This document shows, piece by piece, positions 24,762 through 33,400 of a stretch of 64,000 nucleotides of DNA (position 1 is its first letter; each line of letters starts with the position of its first letter). Source of the DNA: Burkholderiales bacterium (GTDB lineage: Bacteria > Pseudomonadota > Gammaproteobacteria > Burkholderiales > SG8-41); NCBI GenBank assembly GCA_030684405.1, contig JAUXYA010000011.1, positions 186,001 to 250,000 on the forward strand, written 5' to 3'. A program made the position numbers and the translations under genes. The notes under the pieces were generated by a model. It searched no databases, was not told the origin of the DNA, and saw only the letters and a program-made list of their open reading frames with translations.

Positions 24762-25689
24762 GCGCCCGCGCTTCCTGCACAACACTGCCATCGATGAACC
24801 CGGCAAGCACTTCCCGGACGCGCGGTGCCCGCCCCTGCACCTTGGCGATCCATGGCTCCTGGCGCATGAAAATATCGAGCAGGTCCGTGGCCAGTGTGCC
24901 GGGATAGTTGAAATTGGGCCAGGCGTTGCGGACGGTTTCGACATCCAGTTCCGCCGCTTTGGCGACCAGCCGCCAACCAGCCTCGGGCTCAACCTTCAAG
25001 CATCTTGCGGCGGTGATAAGGGCCGCGACAAAGGCCACGATCCGTGGCCGCATCACGGGATCATCCAGATGGGCCTGTTTGGTGCAGAGATTGAATTTCT
25101 CGGTGTAAATCGCTGGATCGTAAAATACTATCCCATCGCTGCCAATGGCGCGCAGAGCCCGCTCCACCTGCGGCTCCCACAGTGCCACGGCATCGATTTT
25201 TCCGCTGCACAAGGCCTCCGGTAACCGGCTGATCGGTGCATCGGTATGCGCCATGAATGGCACCAGGGTGACATCCTTCGCCGTGAGGCCGGCTGTGCGC
25301 AACAGGGTGTCCAGAAAATACTCGCCCGATGACTCCAACTGCGTACCTATCCGTTTGCCGCGCAGGTCAGCCAGCCGCTCGATGCCCGCGGAGCGGCGGG
25401 CCACGATGCGGTACGGGCATTCGGCAACGGTAAAAATGAACCTCAGGTCGGGATGCGCAACGGAACCGCGCAGTGCCTGCGTTTCGGAATTGGTGGCGAG
25501 GTCAGCCTGCCCTACCGATGTGAGGCTGGCGAGATCGCTGGCCTTGCCCCAGAGTGCCATCACGCTGCCATGTTCAATCCGGGTTTTGCCGGGATAGATC
25601 TGCTCGGCGGCGAGCAATACCGGCGCCATCTCCAGCAAGGACAGATTTCCGTAAATGCACAGCGTATCCGCAGAATCCTGAGTCGACAT
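24748..25689 (-). CDS. NMT1/SsuA-type substrate-binding protein, cytoplasmic-looking
   Basis: 313 residues from the ATG at 25689 (MSTQDSADTL). The longer frame to 25848 would overlap the divergent hydrolase start. The fold is the two-lobed NMT1/THI5-like domain: VGQADLATNSETQAL, then IERLADLRGKRIGTQLESSGEYFLDTLL, then LCSGKIDAVALWEPQVERAL. This region normally binds sulfonates, nitrate, thiamine precursors or aromatic acids for ABC uptake. There is no clear signal peptide and no ABC permease or ATPase gene beside it. It diverges from the LigI-like lactonase. Function beyond ligand binding is open. Confidence 0.8.
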   Translation of the reverse strand: MSTQDSADTLCIYGNLSLLEMAPVLLAAEQIYPGKTRIEHGSVMALWGKASDLASLTSVGQADLATNSETQALRGSVAHPDLRFIFTVAECPYRIVARRSAGIERLADLRGKRIGTQLESSGEYFLDTLLRTAGLTAKDVTLVPFMAHTDAPISRLPEALCSGKIDAVALWEPQVERALRAIGSDGIVFYDPAIYTEKFNLCTKQAHLDDPVMRPRIVAFVAALITAARCLKVEPEAGWRLVAKAAELDVETVRNAWPNFNYPGTLATDLLDIFMRQEPWIAKVQGRAPRVREVLAGFIDGSVVQEARALSVA

Positions 25690-25831
25690 GTTCGTGGCAG
25701 CACCGTGTTTATGATCGACCGACTGTATATGCAGGTCCTCCACCGGGTCAAACACGCGTCCGCATTGTCGATGTTCAACATTCTCCTGTGTTAGCCTGCG
25801 CGCATCCACCGACTGCCAATTTACACAGACC

Positions 25832-26644
25832 ATGACATCCGAAACCATATCCGACGCACCGATCGTCGACAGCCACGCCCACGTCTATACCACTGACATG
25901 CCGCTTTCCGCAACGGCCTGGCACAAGCCGCCGGCAGACGCAACCATCGAACAGTATGTTGCCACCCTCGATAAACATGGCGTGAAATATGCCGTGCTCG
26001 CCGCCGCCAGCCTGTTTGATGACTACAACGAGTATTCGATCGAAGCCACGCGCAGACACAAGCGCCTGCGCACCACCGCCATCGTCAAGCCGACGACAGA
26101 TCCGTACGTGATGCGCATGATGAAGGATGACGGCGTGGTCGGCGTGCGCTTCCAGTGGCGCAACGTGAAAAACCTGCCTGACATCACCACGCCGGAATAC
26201 ACCAAGTTTTTCCGCCGCGTGCGCGACCTCGACTGGCATGTGCACATCAACCAGACCGCCGACAAATTGGCTGCACCAATCACGACACTGCAGTCCGCGG
26301 GCGTCAAGCTGGTAATCGATCATTTCGGTCACCCGCAAAAAGGCGGTGCCGCCTGCGAGGGTTTCCAGTCGGTGATGCGCGCCGTGGATCACGGCCGCAC
26401 CTGGGTCAAACTGTCAGCGGGCTATCGCTTCGAGTCGCCGCAGGTCGCGCTGGACTGTGCAAAGTCACTGCTGGCTCACGCCGGGCCGGAACGGCTGTTA
26501 TGGGGCAGCGACTGGCCCTTCGCGGCATTTGAGGATTCGATGACTTACGAACAGGCCATAGCCAGTTTCAAACTATGGGTGCCCGACGAGAACGCAAGAC
26601 GGGTCATCAGCGGGGAAACCGCATTCCGGCTTTACTTCGCCTGA
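25832..26644 (+). CDS. Amidohydrolase related to 2-pyrone-4,6-dicarboxylate lactonase (LigI/COG3618 family)
   Basis: 270 residues. The metal or active-site histidines are in IVDSHAHVYT (residues 11-20), HVHINQTADKL, VIDHFGHP and LLWGSDWPF, the order expected for the LigI branch of the amidohydrolase superfamily. LigI hydrolyses 2-pyrone-4,6-dicarboxylate to 4-oxalomesaconate, the substrate of the LigJ-type enzyme at 13191. Other relatives hydrolyse sugar lactones, so LigI activity is inferred, not proved. It diverges from the NMT1-type binding protein over a 142 bp region and appears to be a single-gene unit. Confidence 0.82.
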   Translation: MTSETISDAPIVDSHAHVYTTDMPLSATAWHKPPADATIEQYVATLDKHGVKYAVLAAASLFDDYNEYSIEATRRHKRLRTTAIVKPTTDPYVMRMMKDDGVVGVRFQWRNVKNLPDITTPEYTKFFRRVRDLDWHVHINQTADKLAAPITTLQSAGVKLVIDHFGHPQKGGAACEGFQSVMRAVDHGRTWVKLSAGYRFESPQVALDCAKSLLAHAGPERLLWGSDWPFAAFEDSMTYEQAIASFKLWVPDENARRVISGETAFRLYFA

Positions 26645-26681
26645 CGCTTCCAGGGGACACCGGTGGACTAAAAGTTGCTCG

Positions 26682-27260
26682 CTAGAATCTGTGGGTATAG
26701 CCGATCTGCCAAGACCCCACATCTTTGTCTATATACCCTTTGATATAGCGGACTTCAAATTCGTTTTTTCGGTCCACACTCAAACTGGGGCCAATGAGAA
26801 ATTTTCTCACGCGCTGCCCGTTGGTTCCGTCAATTGAATCCCCTTCTCGGACGGCAGTTACCCATTCCCACTTGTCATTAAATTTATACTTCAGACCGGG
26901 CTCGATATAAGCGTAATTAAATTTGCGCTGATTTTTTTTGCTGCGCCCCACTCCACCGCGTAAGTAGTAAGAAATGCTGTCGTTAAAATCTCCGCCATGA
27001 CGGATACGGACAAAAAGCTTGGTCCCTTTGGCACGAAATCCATTGTTACCAATACCGGCATCTTGATTGTTATCTATAAGCAACTCAACCAAATTTATGG
27101 GGCTGTCTTTCGAAAACTCCCAGCCGGGTTTTATTGTAAATGCATCATTCCTCATGCCTGATATATTATCTTTCTCCGCCTCGTATTCCAGACCAATGCG
27201 CGGCCCCTGAGCGTAAGCAACTCCGCAAAAAATCAGGGCAACCAATCCCAGATATTTCAT
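26682..27260 (-). CDS. Small outer-membrane beta-barrel protein, predicted
   Basis: 192 residues from the ATG at 27260. A signal peptide (MKYLGLVALIFCGVAYA, cleavage before Gln) is followed by alternating polar/hydrophobic strands with aromatic girdles, for example KLFVRIRHGG, SISYYLRGGVG, YAYIEPGLKYKF and FEVRYIKGYI. The last residue is Phe (GYTHRF), the usual signal for insertion by the BAM complex. About eight to ten strands are possible. I do not recognise a specific family. The gene is visibly AT-richer than its neighbours, which suggests recent acquisition. The longer frame to 27347 adds an unlikely leader. Confidence 0.7.
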   Translation of the reverse strand: MKYLGLVALIFCGVAYAQGPRIGLEYEAEKDNISGMRNDAFTIKPGWEFSKDSPINLVELLIDNNQDAGIGNNGFRAKGTKLFVRIRHGGDFNDSISYYLRGGVGRSKKNQRKFNYAYIEPGLKYKFNDKWEWVTAVREGDSIDGTNGQRVRKFLIGPSLSVDRKNEFEVRYIKGYIDKDVGSWQIGYTHRF

Positions 27261-27385
27261 CTCAACGCTTTCTATTGCAGATGGCCAATTAGCCGTCTGC
27301 AAGTCCATGGGCATAGAATACGGGAAACTCACCGAACTTGAGCACAACCAATGGCACGAATTCTATGCTTGTTAACTCAAGAACC

Positions 27386-27410
27386 AAAGGGGCGGAATTT
27401 CCGCCCCTTT
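27386..27410. terminator. Hairpin terminator between the dehalogenase and the barrel gene
   Basis: Palindrome AAAGGGGCGG / CCGCCCCTTT lies 22 bases after the stop of the minus-strand dehalogenase gene. T-rich tracts stand on both sides, so it could act in either direction. Confidence 0.7.
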
Positions 27411-27431
27411 TTCTTTACCCCTGGGTGACCA

Positions 27432-28316
27432 TCAATCGCGAAAAAAAGAACTGAGTTCGTCGTACACCATGTCGGGTACTTGTTCCGCCGGATAGTGGCC
27501 ACAGGGCAAAGACTTGATGCGCGCGATGTTCTCGGCATACTGCGGCCAGGCTTTGCGCGGATCGAAGAATTTTTCGGTGTGGCTTTGCTCGCCCCAGTAC
27601 ACCGCCGTCGGACACTGTATCTTGCGTCCCGCCTTGAAGTCCTCGGTGTCCATCGCCATGTCCACCGACACGCCTGCCCGGTAATCCTCGCAGACACCGT
27701 GCAGGTTTTCCGGCGTGCAGCAGCGCGCATATTCCTTCAACGTTTCCTCGGAAAATCCGCCCTTGCCGATGCCCATCTTGGTGAGTTTCTTGAGGATGTA
27801 GAAATCCTCCTTGCCTTCCATCAGCTTCTCCGGAATGTCATAAGGCTGCGCCATGAAAAACCAGTGGTAGGAATTGAGCGCCCACTGCCAGGTCGCGTTG
27901 CTCAGTAGATGGTGCGTCGGCAGAATGTCGAAGCTGGCGAATTTTTTGATTTTCTCCGGGTGGTCGAGCGCCATGCGGAAGGCGGCGCGCGCGCCGCGGT
28001 CGTGGCCAGCGACGCAGAATTGGTCAAAGCCGAGCGCGGTCATCACGTCGATCTGATCCCGCCCCATGCGGCGGAAGGAATAATTGCTGTGGTCGGGCAG
28101 GCCACGCGGCTTGCCGCTGTCGCCGTAGCCGCGCAGGTCCGTGCATACCACAGTGAACTCCTGCGCCAGTCGCGGCGCCACCAGGTGCCAGTGCACATGG
28201 GTCAGCGGATTGCCGTGGATCAGCAGGATGGGCGGGCCATTGCCGCCGTAGCGCAGGTTGATCTTGACCTCGGGGTCGCTGGTCTGGATCTGAACATGCT
28301 TGAAACCTTCGAACAC
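27432..28316 (-). CDS. Fluoroacetate/haloacetate dehalogenase-type alpha/beta hydrolase
   Basis: 294 residues from a GTG at 28316 with AGGAG upstream. Every residue I recall as functional in Rhodopseudomonas fluoroacetate dehalogenase is present in order: nucleophile Asp106 with Arg107 and Arg110 (GHDRGAR), Asp130 (FDILPT), the halide pocket His151-Trp152 (YHWFFMAQP) and Tyr212 (DYRAG), and general base His274 (CGHYPAE). The oxyanion HGNP and DLRGYGDS are also standard. The enzyme should hydrolyse a 2-haloacid to the 2-hydroxyacid and halide in the cytoplasm. Epoxide hydrolases share the fold, but lack this pocket. It diverges from an SMP-30 lactonase gene. Confidence 0.88.
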   Translation of the reverse strand: MFEGFKHVQIQTSDPEVKINLRYGGNGPPILLIHGNPLTHVHWHLVAPRLAQEFTVVCTDLRGYGDSGKPRGLPDHSNYSFRRMGRDQIDVMTALGFDQFCVAGHDRGARAAFRMALDHPEKIKKFASFDILPTHHLLSNATWQWALNSYHWFFMAQPYDIPEKLMEGKEDFYILKKLTKMGIGKGGFSEETLKEYARCCTPENLHGVCEDYRAGVSVDMAMDTEDFKAGRKIQCPTAVYWGEQSHTEKFFDPRKAWPQYAENIARIKSLPCGHYPAEQVPDMVYDELSSFFRD

Positions 28317-28507
28317 GGCATTGCTCCTCTGTGATGAACCGCCGATGCTACCGCACTGACTTCATCTATACGTTTTCCCTGCCGCGATATGGACGACGCG
28401 ATGTCGGCTCGCGGAGCCCCGCGTGATAACATCAGCATGCGTTCTGCGACTGCGCCGGGCGCCTTGGTGCCGGTAATTGCCCTGCCGCAGCACCCTCTAA
28501 AATTATC

Positions 28508-28525
28508 AATAAAATCAAATACTTA
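28508..28525 (+). repeat. AT-rich element, copy C (upstream of SMP-30 gene)
   Basis: AATAAAATCAAATACTTA is the exact 18-base reverse complement of 36674-36691. It lies 26 bases before the start codon of the SMP-30 gene, unlike most other copies, which follow stop codons. Confidence 0.6.
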
Positions 28526-28551
28526 CGATAATAAGGAAGGATCATCGCGTC

Positions 28552-29481
28552 ATGTTCAATCCGTTCAAACCGCTGGAACACATCCACGCCGAAGTTTTTA
28601 CCTCCATGCCCGGGAAGTTTCGCAAGAAGAGCCGCAGCAGCTGGTCGGATCCCAATCGCCAGAATGCGGAAGTGGAATGTTTTCTCGAAGCGCCGGCCTT
28701 CGACCGCGAAGGCAATCTCTACGTCTGCGACATTCCCTTCGGCCGTATTTTCCGCATCGACACGAAAGGCAACTGGGAACTCGTGGTCCAGTACGACGGC
28801 TGGCCCAACGGCATGAAGTTCCACAAGGACGGCCGTCTCTTCATCTGCGATTACAAGGAAGGCCTGCTGACGCTGGACGTGAAGACCGGCAAACTGGAAA
28901 ACGTGCTGCGCACCGCCTACAGCGAAAGCTTCAAGGGCCTTAACGACCTGCATTTCGCGTCTAACGGCGACCTCTACTTCACCGACCAGGGCCAGACCGG
29001 CATTGCCGACCCGACCGGTCGCGTGTTCCGCCTGAAAGCCAATGGCGAACTGCGCCGCCTGCTCGAAAACGGCCCCAGCCCCAACGGCATCACGCTGGCC
29101 ACCACCGAAAAGCATGTCTATGTCGGCATGACACGTTCAAACTCGGTATGGCGCCTGCCACTGATGGCGGATGGTTCGGTCTCCAAGACCGGCCTCGCCA
29201 TTCAGCTCTCCGGCGGCGTGGCCGGCCCGGACGGCATCGAGATGGATGCCGAAAACGGCCTGCTGGTCTGCCAGCTCGGCGTGGGCATCTGGCGCTTCGA
29301 CGCGAACATGCTGCCGACGCATCTCATTTCGTCGAAGGACCACGGCAAGCACCACCACCTCGACAACGTTGCCTTCGGCGGACCGGACCACAAGCAGATT
29401 TTCATCACCGAAGCACTGTCGGGCGATGTGCTGACGGCAAAGGTGCCCTTCGCCGGCAAGAAGCTCTACGGCCATCAATAA
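28552..29481 (+). CDS. SMP-30/gluconolactonase family lactonase
   Basis: 309 residues. The six-bladed propeller repeats are visible: CFLEAPAFDREGNLYVCDIPFGRIFRI, LNDLHFASNGDLYFTDQG, GPSPNGITLATTEKHVYVGMT and GPDGIEMDAENGLLVCQL. The Glu and Asn/Asp residues in these loops bind the divalent metal of SMP-30 lactonases. It should hydrolyse a sugar lactone or related ester. AAGGAAGG lies upstream and the AT-rich element C sits in its leader. It is divergent from the dehalogenase and is followed by a strong terminator, so it is probably monocistronic. Confidence 0.88.
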   Translation: MFNPFKPLEHIHAEVFTSMPGKFRKKSRSSWSDPNRQNAEVECFLEAPAFDREGNLYVCDIPFGRIFRIDTKGNWELVVQYDGWPNGMKFHKDGRLFICDYKEGLLTLDVKTGKLENVLRTAYSESFKGLNDLHFASNGDLYFTDQGQTGIADPTGRVFRLKANGELRRLLENGPSPNGITLATTEKHVYVGMTRSNSVWRLPLMADGSVSKTGLAIQLSGGVAGPDGIEMDAENGLLVCQLGVGIWRFDANMLPTHLISSKDHGKHHHLDNVAFGGPDHKQIFITEALSGDVLTAKVPFAGKKLYGHQ

Positions 29482-29500
29482 GCCGCAGGTCGCATAATAA

Positions 29501-29537
29501 AAAACGGCGCACTTTCATCAAGGTGCGCCGTTTTTTT
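29501..29537. terminator. Bidirectional terminator between SMP-30 and enolase genes
   Basis: Stem AACGGCGCACTT / AAGGTGCGCCGTT has A-rich and T-rich tracts on each side (TTTTTTT on plus, TTTTTT on minus). It serves the SMP-30 gene ending at 29481 and the convergent enolase operon ending at 29564. Confidence 0.9.
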
Positions 29538-29563
29538 ACTGCGAGCAATACTGTGAATAAAGC

Positions 29564-30682
29564 TCAGTGATCCATCGTCAAGCTGTAACGCGCAAGCTTC
29601 TCCTCATCGAGAGCTATCCCCAGCCCGGGCCCGGATGGCAGGGCAATGCTTCCACTGCTGATGTCGAGCCGGGTCGTGGCCACGGTATCGACCACTTTCA
29701 GAGGCCCCACACATTCCAGTCCGGGCACGACATTGCGCGAAGTGGCTCCGAGCATGATTTCCGCCGTCGTGCTGAGATCCAGCCCAAAACCGTGACCCAG
29801 CACAACCGGGAGGCCCGCTGCCTCCGCGGTGGCCAACATACGCGCGGCCGGCAACAGGCCACCGGCTTGCTTGATGCCGAACTTCACGAAGTCGGCGCAG
29901 TCCGCCTTGATGACACGAATCAGGCTTTGGTGATCACTGATTGATTCATCGGCCATGATGGGTATTCCGCCTTCCCGCCGCACCCGCGCCAGGCCCGCAA
30001 GATCGTCCTTGGGCGTCGGCTGCTCGAACAATTGCATGTCGCAGGACTTGACGGCACGGCACAAGGCAAGCGCCTGATCCACGGTGCATTGCTGGTTGGC
30101 ATCCATACGCAGTTTTATGTCTTTACCAACGGCATCCCGCACCGCCTTCACCCGGGCGCTGTCTTTGCCGACATCGTTGCCGACCTTGATCTTCATCGAT
30201 TTGAAACCGGCGTCCTTCCATCGCATGGCCTCCGTAACCGCTTCGTCCGGCGGCAGTTCCCCGACCCAGCCGTTGAACAAGATCCGGTCGAGGATGGCGC
30301 CGCCGAGGTAATCGTAAAGGGCGATTTGCGCCCGCCGGCAGACGAGCTCGATACAGGCCAGTTCCACGCCTACTACCGCTCCGGGCTGCGCTGGAGTCAG
30401 CTTGGAGGCGATCTCAAAGATCCGGTTGGCGTTACCCGGATCCTGCCCGATCAGGGCCGGAACAATACGGTCACGAATGGCGACGGCCAGCTCTGGAGCG
30501 GTGTGCGGCGACTTTGCCGTGGAGGACGGGTCGATACTACTGATCCCGATCGCACCGTCCGAATCCGTTACCCGCACCACCACGCACTTGGTAACTTTTT
30601 TGGAGACGCCGCCACTGGTGAACGTGCCCACCAAAGGCATGCCTATGCAGAAAACCTCTATCTTGCTGATTGTTGCAGTCAT
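29564..30682 (-). CDS. Enolase-superfamily enzyme (mandelate racemase/muconate lactonizing type)
   Basis: 372 residues, full family length. Motifs: KSMKIKVGND (catalytic KxK lysine), KLRMDANQQC, LFEQPTPKDD, IMADESIS and VLGHGFGLD supply the Mg-binding acids and the second base. The chemistry is proton abstraction alpha to a carboxylate, leading to dehydration, racemisation or cycloisomerisation. It is the last gene of a three-gene unit with a TauD-type dioxygenase and a GntR regulator (15-base gap to the regulator). The N-terminal region differs from the partial enolase at 1-1000, so they are paralogues with perhaps different substrates. Confidence 0.92.
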   Translation of the reverse strand: MTATISKIEVFCIGMPLVGTFTSGGVSKKVTKCVVVRVTDSDGAIGISSIDPSSTAKSPHTAPELAVAIRDRIVPALIGQDPGNANRIFEIASKLTPAQPGAVVGVELACIELVCRRAQIALYDYLGGAILDRILFNGWVGELPPDEAVTEAMRWKDAGFKSMKIKVGNDVGKDSARVKAVRDAVGKDIKLRMDANQQCTVDQALALCRAVKSCDMQLFEQPTPKDDLAGLARVRREGGIPIMADESISDHQSLIRVIKADCADFVKFGIKQAGGLLPAARMLATAEAAGLPVVLGHGFGLDLSTTAEIMLGATSRNVVPGLECVGPLKVVDTVATTRLDISSGSIALPSGPGLGIALDEEKLARYSLTMDH

Positions 30683-30697
30683 TGCGAACCTCTTCCG

Positions 30698-31453
30698 TTA
30701 TTTTCTTCGGGACTTCTCTACGCTGCTGCCACCGACGCGGGTCAAGCGGGTTTCAAGCGAATGTCTTACGTGTTCACGCGCCACCGCTTCGGCGCGCACG
30801 GCATCGCGGCGCTCGATCGCGTCGACGATGGCCCGGTGCTGGGCGTGCGCTTCGCGGGCATGCGGCCCGTCCAGCAGATTCGAATCGCCCAGCAATGGAA
30901 TCAGCGCATACACCGCTGCGATGGCCTTGCTCAGAAACTGGTTGCGCGCGCACTCCAGGATGATGTCGTGAAACTGCCGATTGAGCGGAATCAGCGCAGC
31001 GGGATTATCCAGTGCCAGAGCCTCCTCGTCGAGGATTGCGCGCAGCGCCGCTATTTCCGCCGGACCCGCGCGCATGGCGCAGGCCGCTGCAGCCGCCGGT
31101 TCCAGCAGTTCGCGCACCGCGAACATCTGGCGCATGTCTTCGCCGTCCAGGCGCATCACCAGCGCACCACGGAATGGCTGGTTGAGCAGCAGACCTTCGC
31201 TTTGCAGGTGACGCATCGCTTCACGTACGGGAGTGCGGCTCATGCCCAGCCAACTCGCGATGTCAACCTCAGTGAGGTGCGCACCGGTGGCAATGCGGCC
31301 TTCGCGTATGGCAAGGCGGATTTCATCGCAGGCCACTTCAGCGAGGGAGCGAGCATCTCCGGCGGCGGGACTGCGCCGCGCGCTGATGCGCTGCAACGCG
31401 CCCTCGTCGGGCATGCTGCGGACAGCCCGCTTGCTGCGGCTACGCGATGCCAT
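30698..31453 (-). CDS. GntR-family regulator with FCD effector domain
   Basis: 251 residues. An Arg-rich N-terminus leads to the winged helix (LAEVACDEIRLAIREGRI, LTEVDIASWLGMSRTPVREAMRHL) and then an FCD all-helical domain with the metal/acid-binding histidines (LNRQFHDIILE, AREAHAQHRAIVDAI, AREHVRHSLETRL). Such regulators usually repress catabolic genes until a carboxylic acid binds. Its ATG overlaps the stop of the dioxygenase gene (ATGA), so it is produced in step with the enzymes. The ATACAA sites at 32432-32459 are the likely target. Confidence 0.93.
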   Translation of the reverse strand: MASRSRSKRAVRSMPDEGALQRISARRSPAAGDARSLAEVACDEIRLAIREGRIATGAHLTEVDIASWLGMSRTPVREAMRHLQSEGLLLNQPFRGALVMRLDGEDMRQMFAVRELLEPAAAAACAMRAGPAEIAALRAILDEEALALDNPAALIPLNRQFHDIILECARNQFLSKAIAAVYALIPLLGDSNLLDGPHAREAHAQHRAIVDAIERRDAVRAEAVAREHVRHSLETRLTRVGGSSVEKSRRK

Positions 31454-32400
31454 CAGCCGGGAATCACCGCTTCACCATTGATCACGGTGCGGTGCAGTAC
31501 ACGCGGCTGCCTGGAATCGACCTCGGACCGGTAATGCATCGCGCAGCGGTTGTCCCACAGCACCAGGTCGCCGACCTGCCAGCTGTGTTTCCAGGCGTAT
31601 TTGGGCTGGGTGGCATGCGCCCAGAGTTTGTCGAGCAAGGCTTCGCTGTCCTCGTTCGACATGCCGATAATGTAATTCGACGGCCAGTCGCGACGGCGGC
31701 CCAGGTACAGCGCGCGTTTGCCGGTGACCGGATGCACGCGCACCAGCGGATGCGCCGGCCCCGGCACTTCTTCCGGCCGTGTCGGCATGTTCACTGTTGG
31801 GCGCAGGACACCGGCACTGTTGCGGCTGGCGTCGTGAATCTGTGACTTGCCCTTGATCGCCGCTTTCAGTTCGTCGGGCAGATCTTCGTAAGCCATGTAC
31901 TGGTTGTTGAACCAGGTATCACCGCCGCCGTTGGTTGGAATCACCACCGAATACAACATGCTGCCGGCCGGCGGCACTGCAACGTAGGAGTTGTCGCTGT
32001 GCCAGACCACTTCATAGCTGCCCAACGCGCCGTTGTCTTTGACCGGCGAACCGTTCTCGTCGAGGTTGCTGATCAGTGAGAGGTGAGGATGCAGGGGTAC
32101 GATCTTGCCGCCAATCCTGTAGCCGCCGGCGAGTTGATATTTGCGTGCGGCCGGCTCTTTGGTGACGCCGAAGATTTTCGCGGCCGCCAGCAGCGATTCA
32201 TCAGGCAGGTTCTGGCCGCGCCAGAACAGTACCAGATGATCGGCCCAAGCCTGGCGCAACAACTGGCGCGTTGCTTCCGGCACTGGCTGCGAGAGGTCCA
32301 CGCCGCGGATTTCCGCGCCGAGCGCGGCACCGCTGGGCACCACCTGAATCTGTTCGGGCAGGTTCTGATTAACGGGCGACTGGCGTTGCGTGGCTTCCAT
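31453..32400 (-). CDS. TauD/TfdA-family Fe(II)/2-oxoglutarate dioxygenase
   Basis: 315 residues from the ATG at 32400 with AAGGAGAC upstream. The iron triad is His134 and Asp136 (VVWHSDNSY) and His289 (CAMHYR). Arg300 and Arg304 fall at the TauD spacing for 2-oxoglutarate and substrate carboxylate or sulfonate binding. These enzymes hydroxylate taurine, aryloxyacetates, sulfates or similar small acids and so release the side group. As first gene of the GntR/enolase operon, it probably carries out an oxidative entry step. The substrate is unknown. Confidence 0.92.
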   Translation of the reverse strand: MEATQRQSPVNQNLPEQIQVVPSGAALGAEIRGVDLSQPVPEATRQLLRQAWADHLVLFWRGQNLPDESLLAAAKIFGVTKEPAARKYQLAGGYRIGGKIVPLHPHLSLISNLDENGSPVKDNGALGSYEVVWHSDNSYVAVPPAGSMLYSVVIPTNGGGDTWFNNQYMAYEDLPDELKAAIKGKSQIHDASRNSAGVLRPTVNMPTRPEEVPGPAHPLVRVHPVTGKRALYLGRRRDWPSNYIIGMSNEDSEALLDKLWAHATQPKYAWKHSWQVGDLVLWDNRCAMHYRSEVDSRQPRVLHRTVINGEAVIPG

Positions 32401-32431
32401 GGCTTGTCTCCTTGATGGGTCGGCCGACAAA

Positions 32432-32459
32432 TTGTATACAGTGAATACAATTCATACAA
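32432..32459. promoter_or_regulatory. Candidate GntR operator upstream of the dioxygenase operon
   Basis: TTGTATACAGTGAATACAA (32432-32450) is a dyad with arms TTGTAT / ATACAA, and a third ATACAA half-site follows at 32454-32459. FadR-type GntR proteins commonly bind TNGTATACNA-like sites. It lies 32-59 bases before the start of the dioxygenase gene in the only control region of the operon that encodes such a regulator. Confidence 0.6.
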
Positions 32460-32525
32460 CCCCGACTCAAAGCGCGACCGGTTCAAATCTGCAAAGGCGG
32501 GTTATAAACACTGCAAGCCCGGTGT

Positions 32526-33317
32526 TCAGGAAATGACGCTGACACTGTCGCCGACGTGGATCTCGCCGCCGGCCCCGCGCGTCAGCATCCCGACGCCCAG
32601 CGTGGACTCCTTCTGCGCAAACGATCTCATCAGCCCCTGCATCACCGTCAGATCACGCTCACCGGTCAGCGGGTTGGCATGCGTCGCCAGGCAGCGTGTC
32701 TTGGGTTTCACCACATCGAATTCGACACCGCCGATACGGATACTGCGCCCGAGCCATGACTGCTCGGCCCAGGCCTCCACACCTTCGATTGCAATATTGG
32801 AGCGGAAACGGTGCTCGCTCAGCTTCGGCTCACGCAGTGCAGTTGCAGCAGAGGCAATAGTCTCGCGGCTGTGCAATGTCACCTGCCCGGCCTGGTTGTC
32901 CTGATAACGCGGTGTCACGCCATCACCGATCAGCTTCAACGGCAGGCGGTCGGGATGATTGCGTAGCGGATGCTCCCTCAAGTCCAGTACATAAGCGGTC
33001 AGTGCCTCGACCATGCGTTTGCGCCCCGCCTCATCAAGGCCCTCGTCTGCAAGCACCTGAGCATCCAGAGAAATTTTCAAACGTAATTGGTGATGATCAA
33101 ACTGCGTGCTCAGCCGCGCCAGCCCCGGCGTGTTGGCCAGCACGATGCCTTCGTACTTGCGGCACCACTGGTCATCGGCGACCGGTGCATTGGCAAAACG
33201 GAATGCAAGCACGCGGTCACCTGCGACCCGGCCTTCGGGCAGCACGGTCAGCGCAGTACAAGGTTCGGGAGTGAAACCTTTGACGGGATAACGATAGAGG
33301 GCAACAACGCGCGGCAT
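32526..33317 (-). CDS. MOSC-domain protein with N-terminal MOSC beta barrel
   Basis: 263 residues. The N-terminal YRYPVKGFTPEPCTALTVLPEGRVAGDR is the MOSC-N beta barrel, and the C-terminal half (FRSNIAIEGVEAWAEQSWLGRSIRIGGVEFDV, then TRCLATHANPLTGERD) is the MOSC core with the reactive Cys of the mARC/YiiM/YcbX class. Such proteins bind molybdenum cofactor and reduce N-hydroxylated compounds or transfer sulfur. It diverges from the dehydrogenase at 33401 across 83 bases. It shows no evident link with the GntR operon downstream. Confidence 0.88.
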   Translation of the reverse strand: MPRVVALYRYPVKGFTPEPCTALTVLPEGRVAGDRVLAFRFANAPVADDQWCRKYEGIVLANTPGLARLSTQFDHHQLRLKISLDAQVLADEGLDEAGRKRMVEALTAYVLDLREHPLRNHPDRLPLKLIGDGVTPRYQDNQAGQVTLHSRETIASAATALREPKLSEHRFRSNIAIEGVEAWAEQSWLGRSIRIGGVEFDVVKPKTRCLATHANPLTGERDLTVMQGLMRSFAQKESTLGVGMLTRGAGGEIHVGDSVSVIS

Positions 33318-33400
33318 GTGATGGTCTTTGGCGGGTTAAGGCGCACCGGATCATCCGGCGGCGCTGCTACAATTCCTGCTTCACCATAACAGGTATCGCA

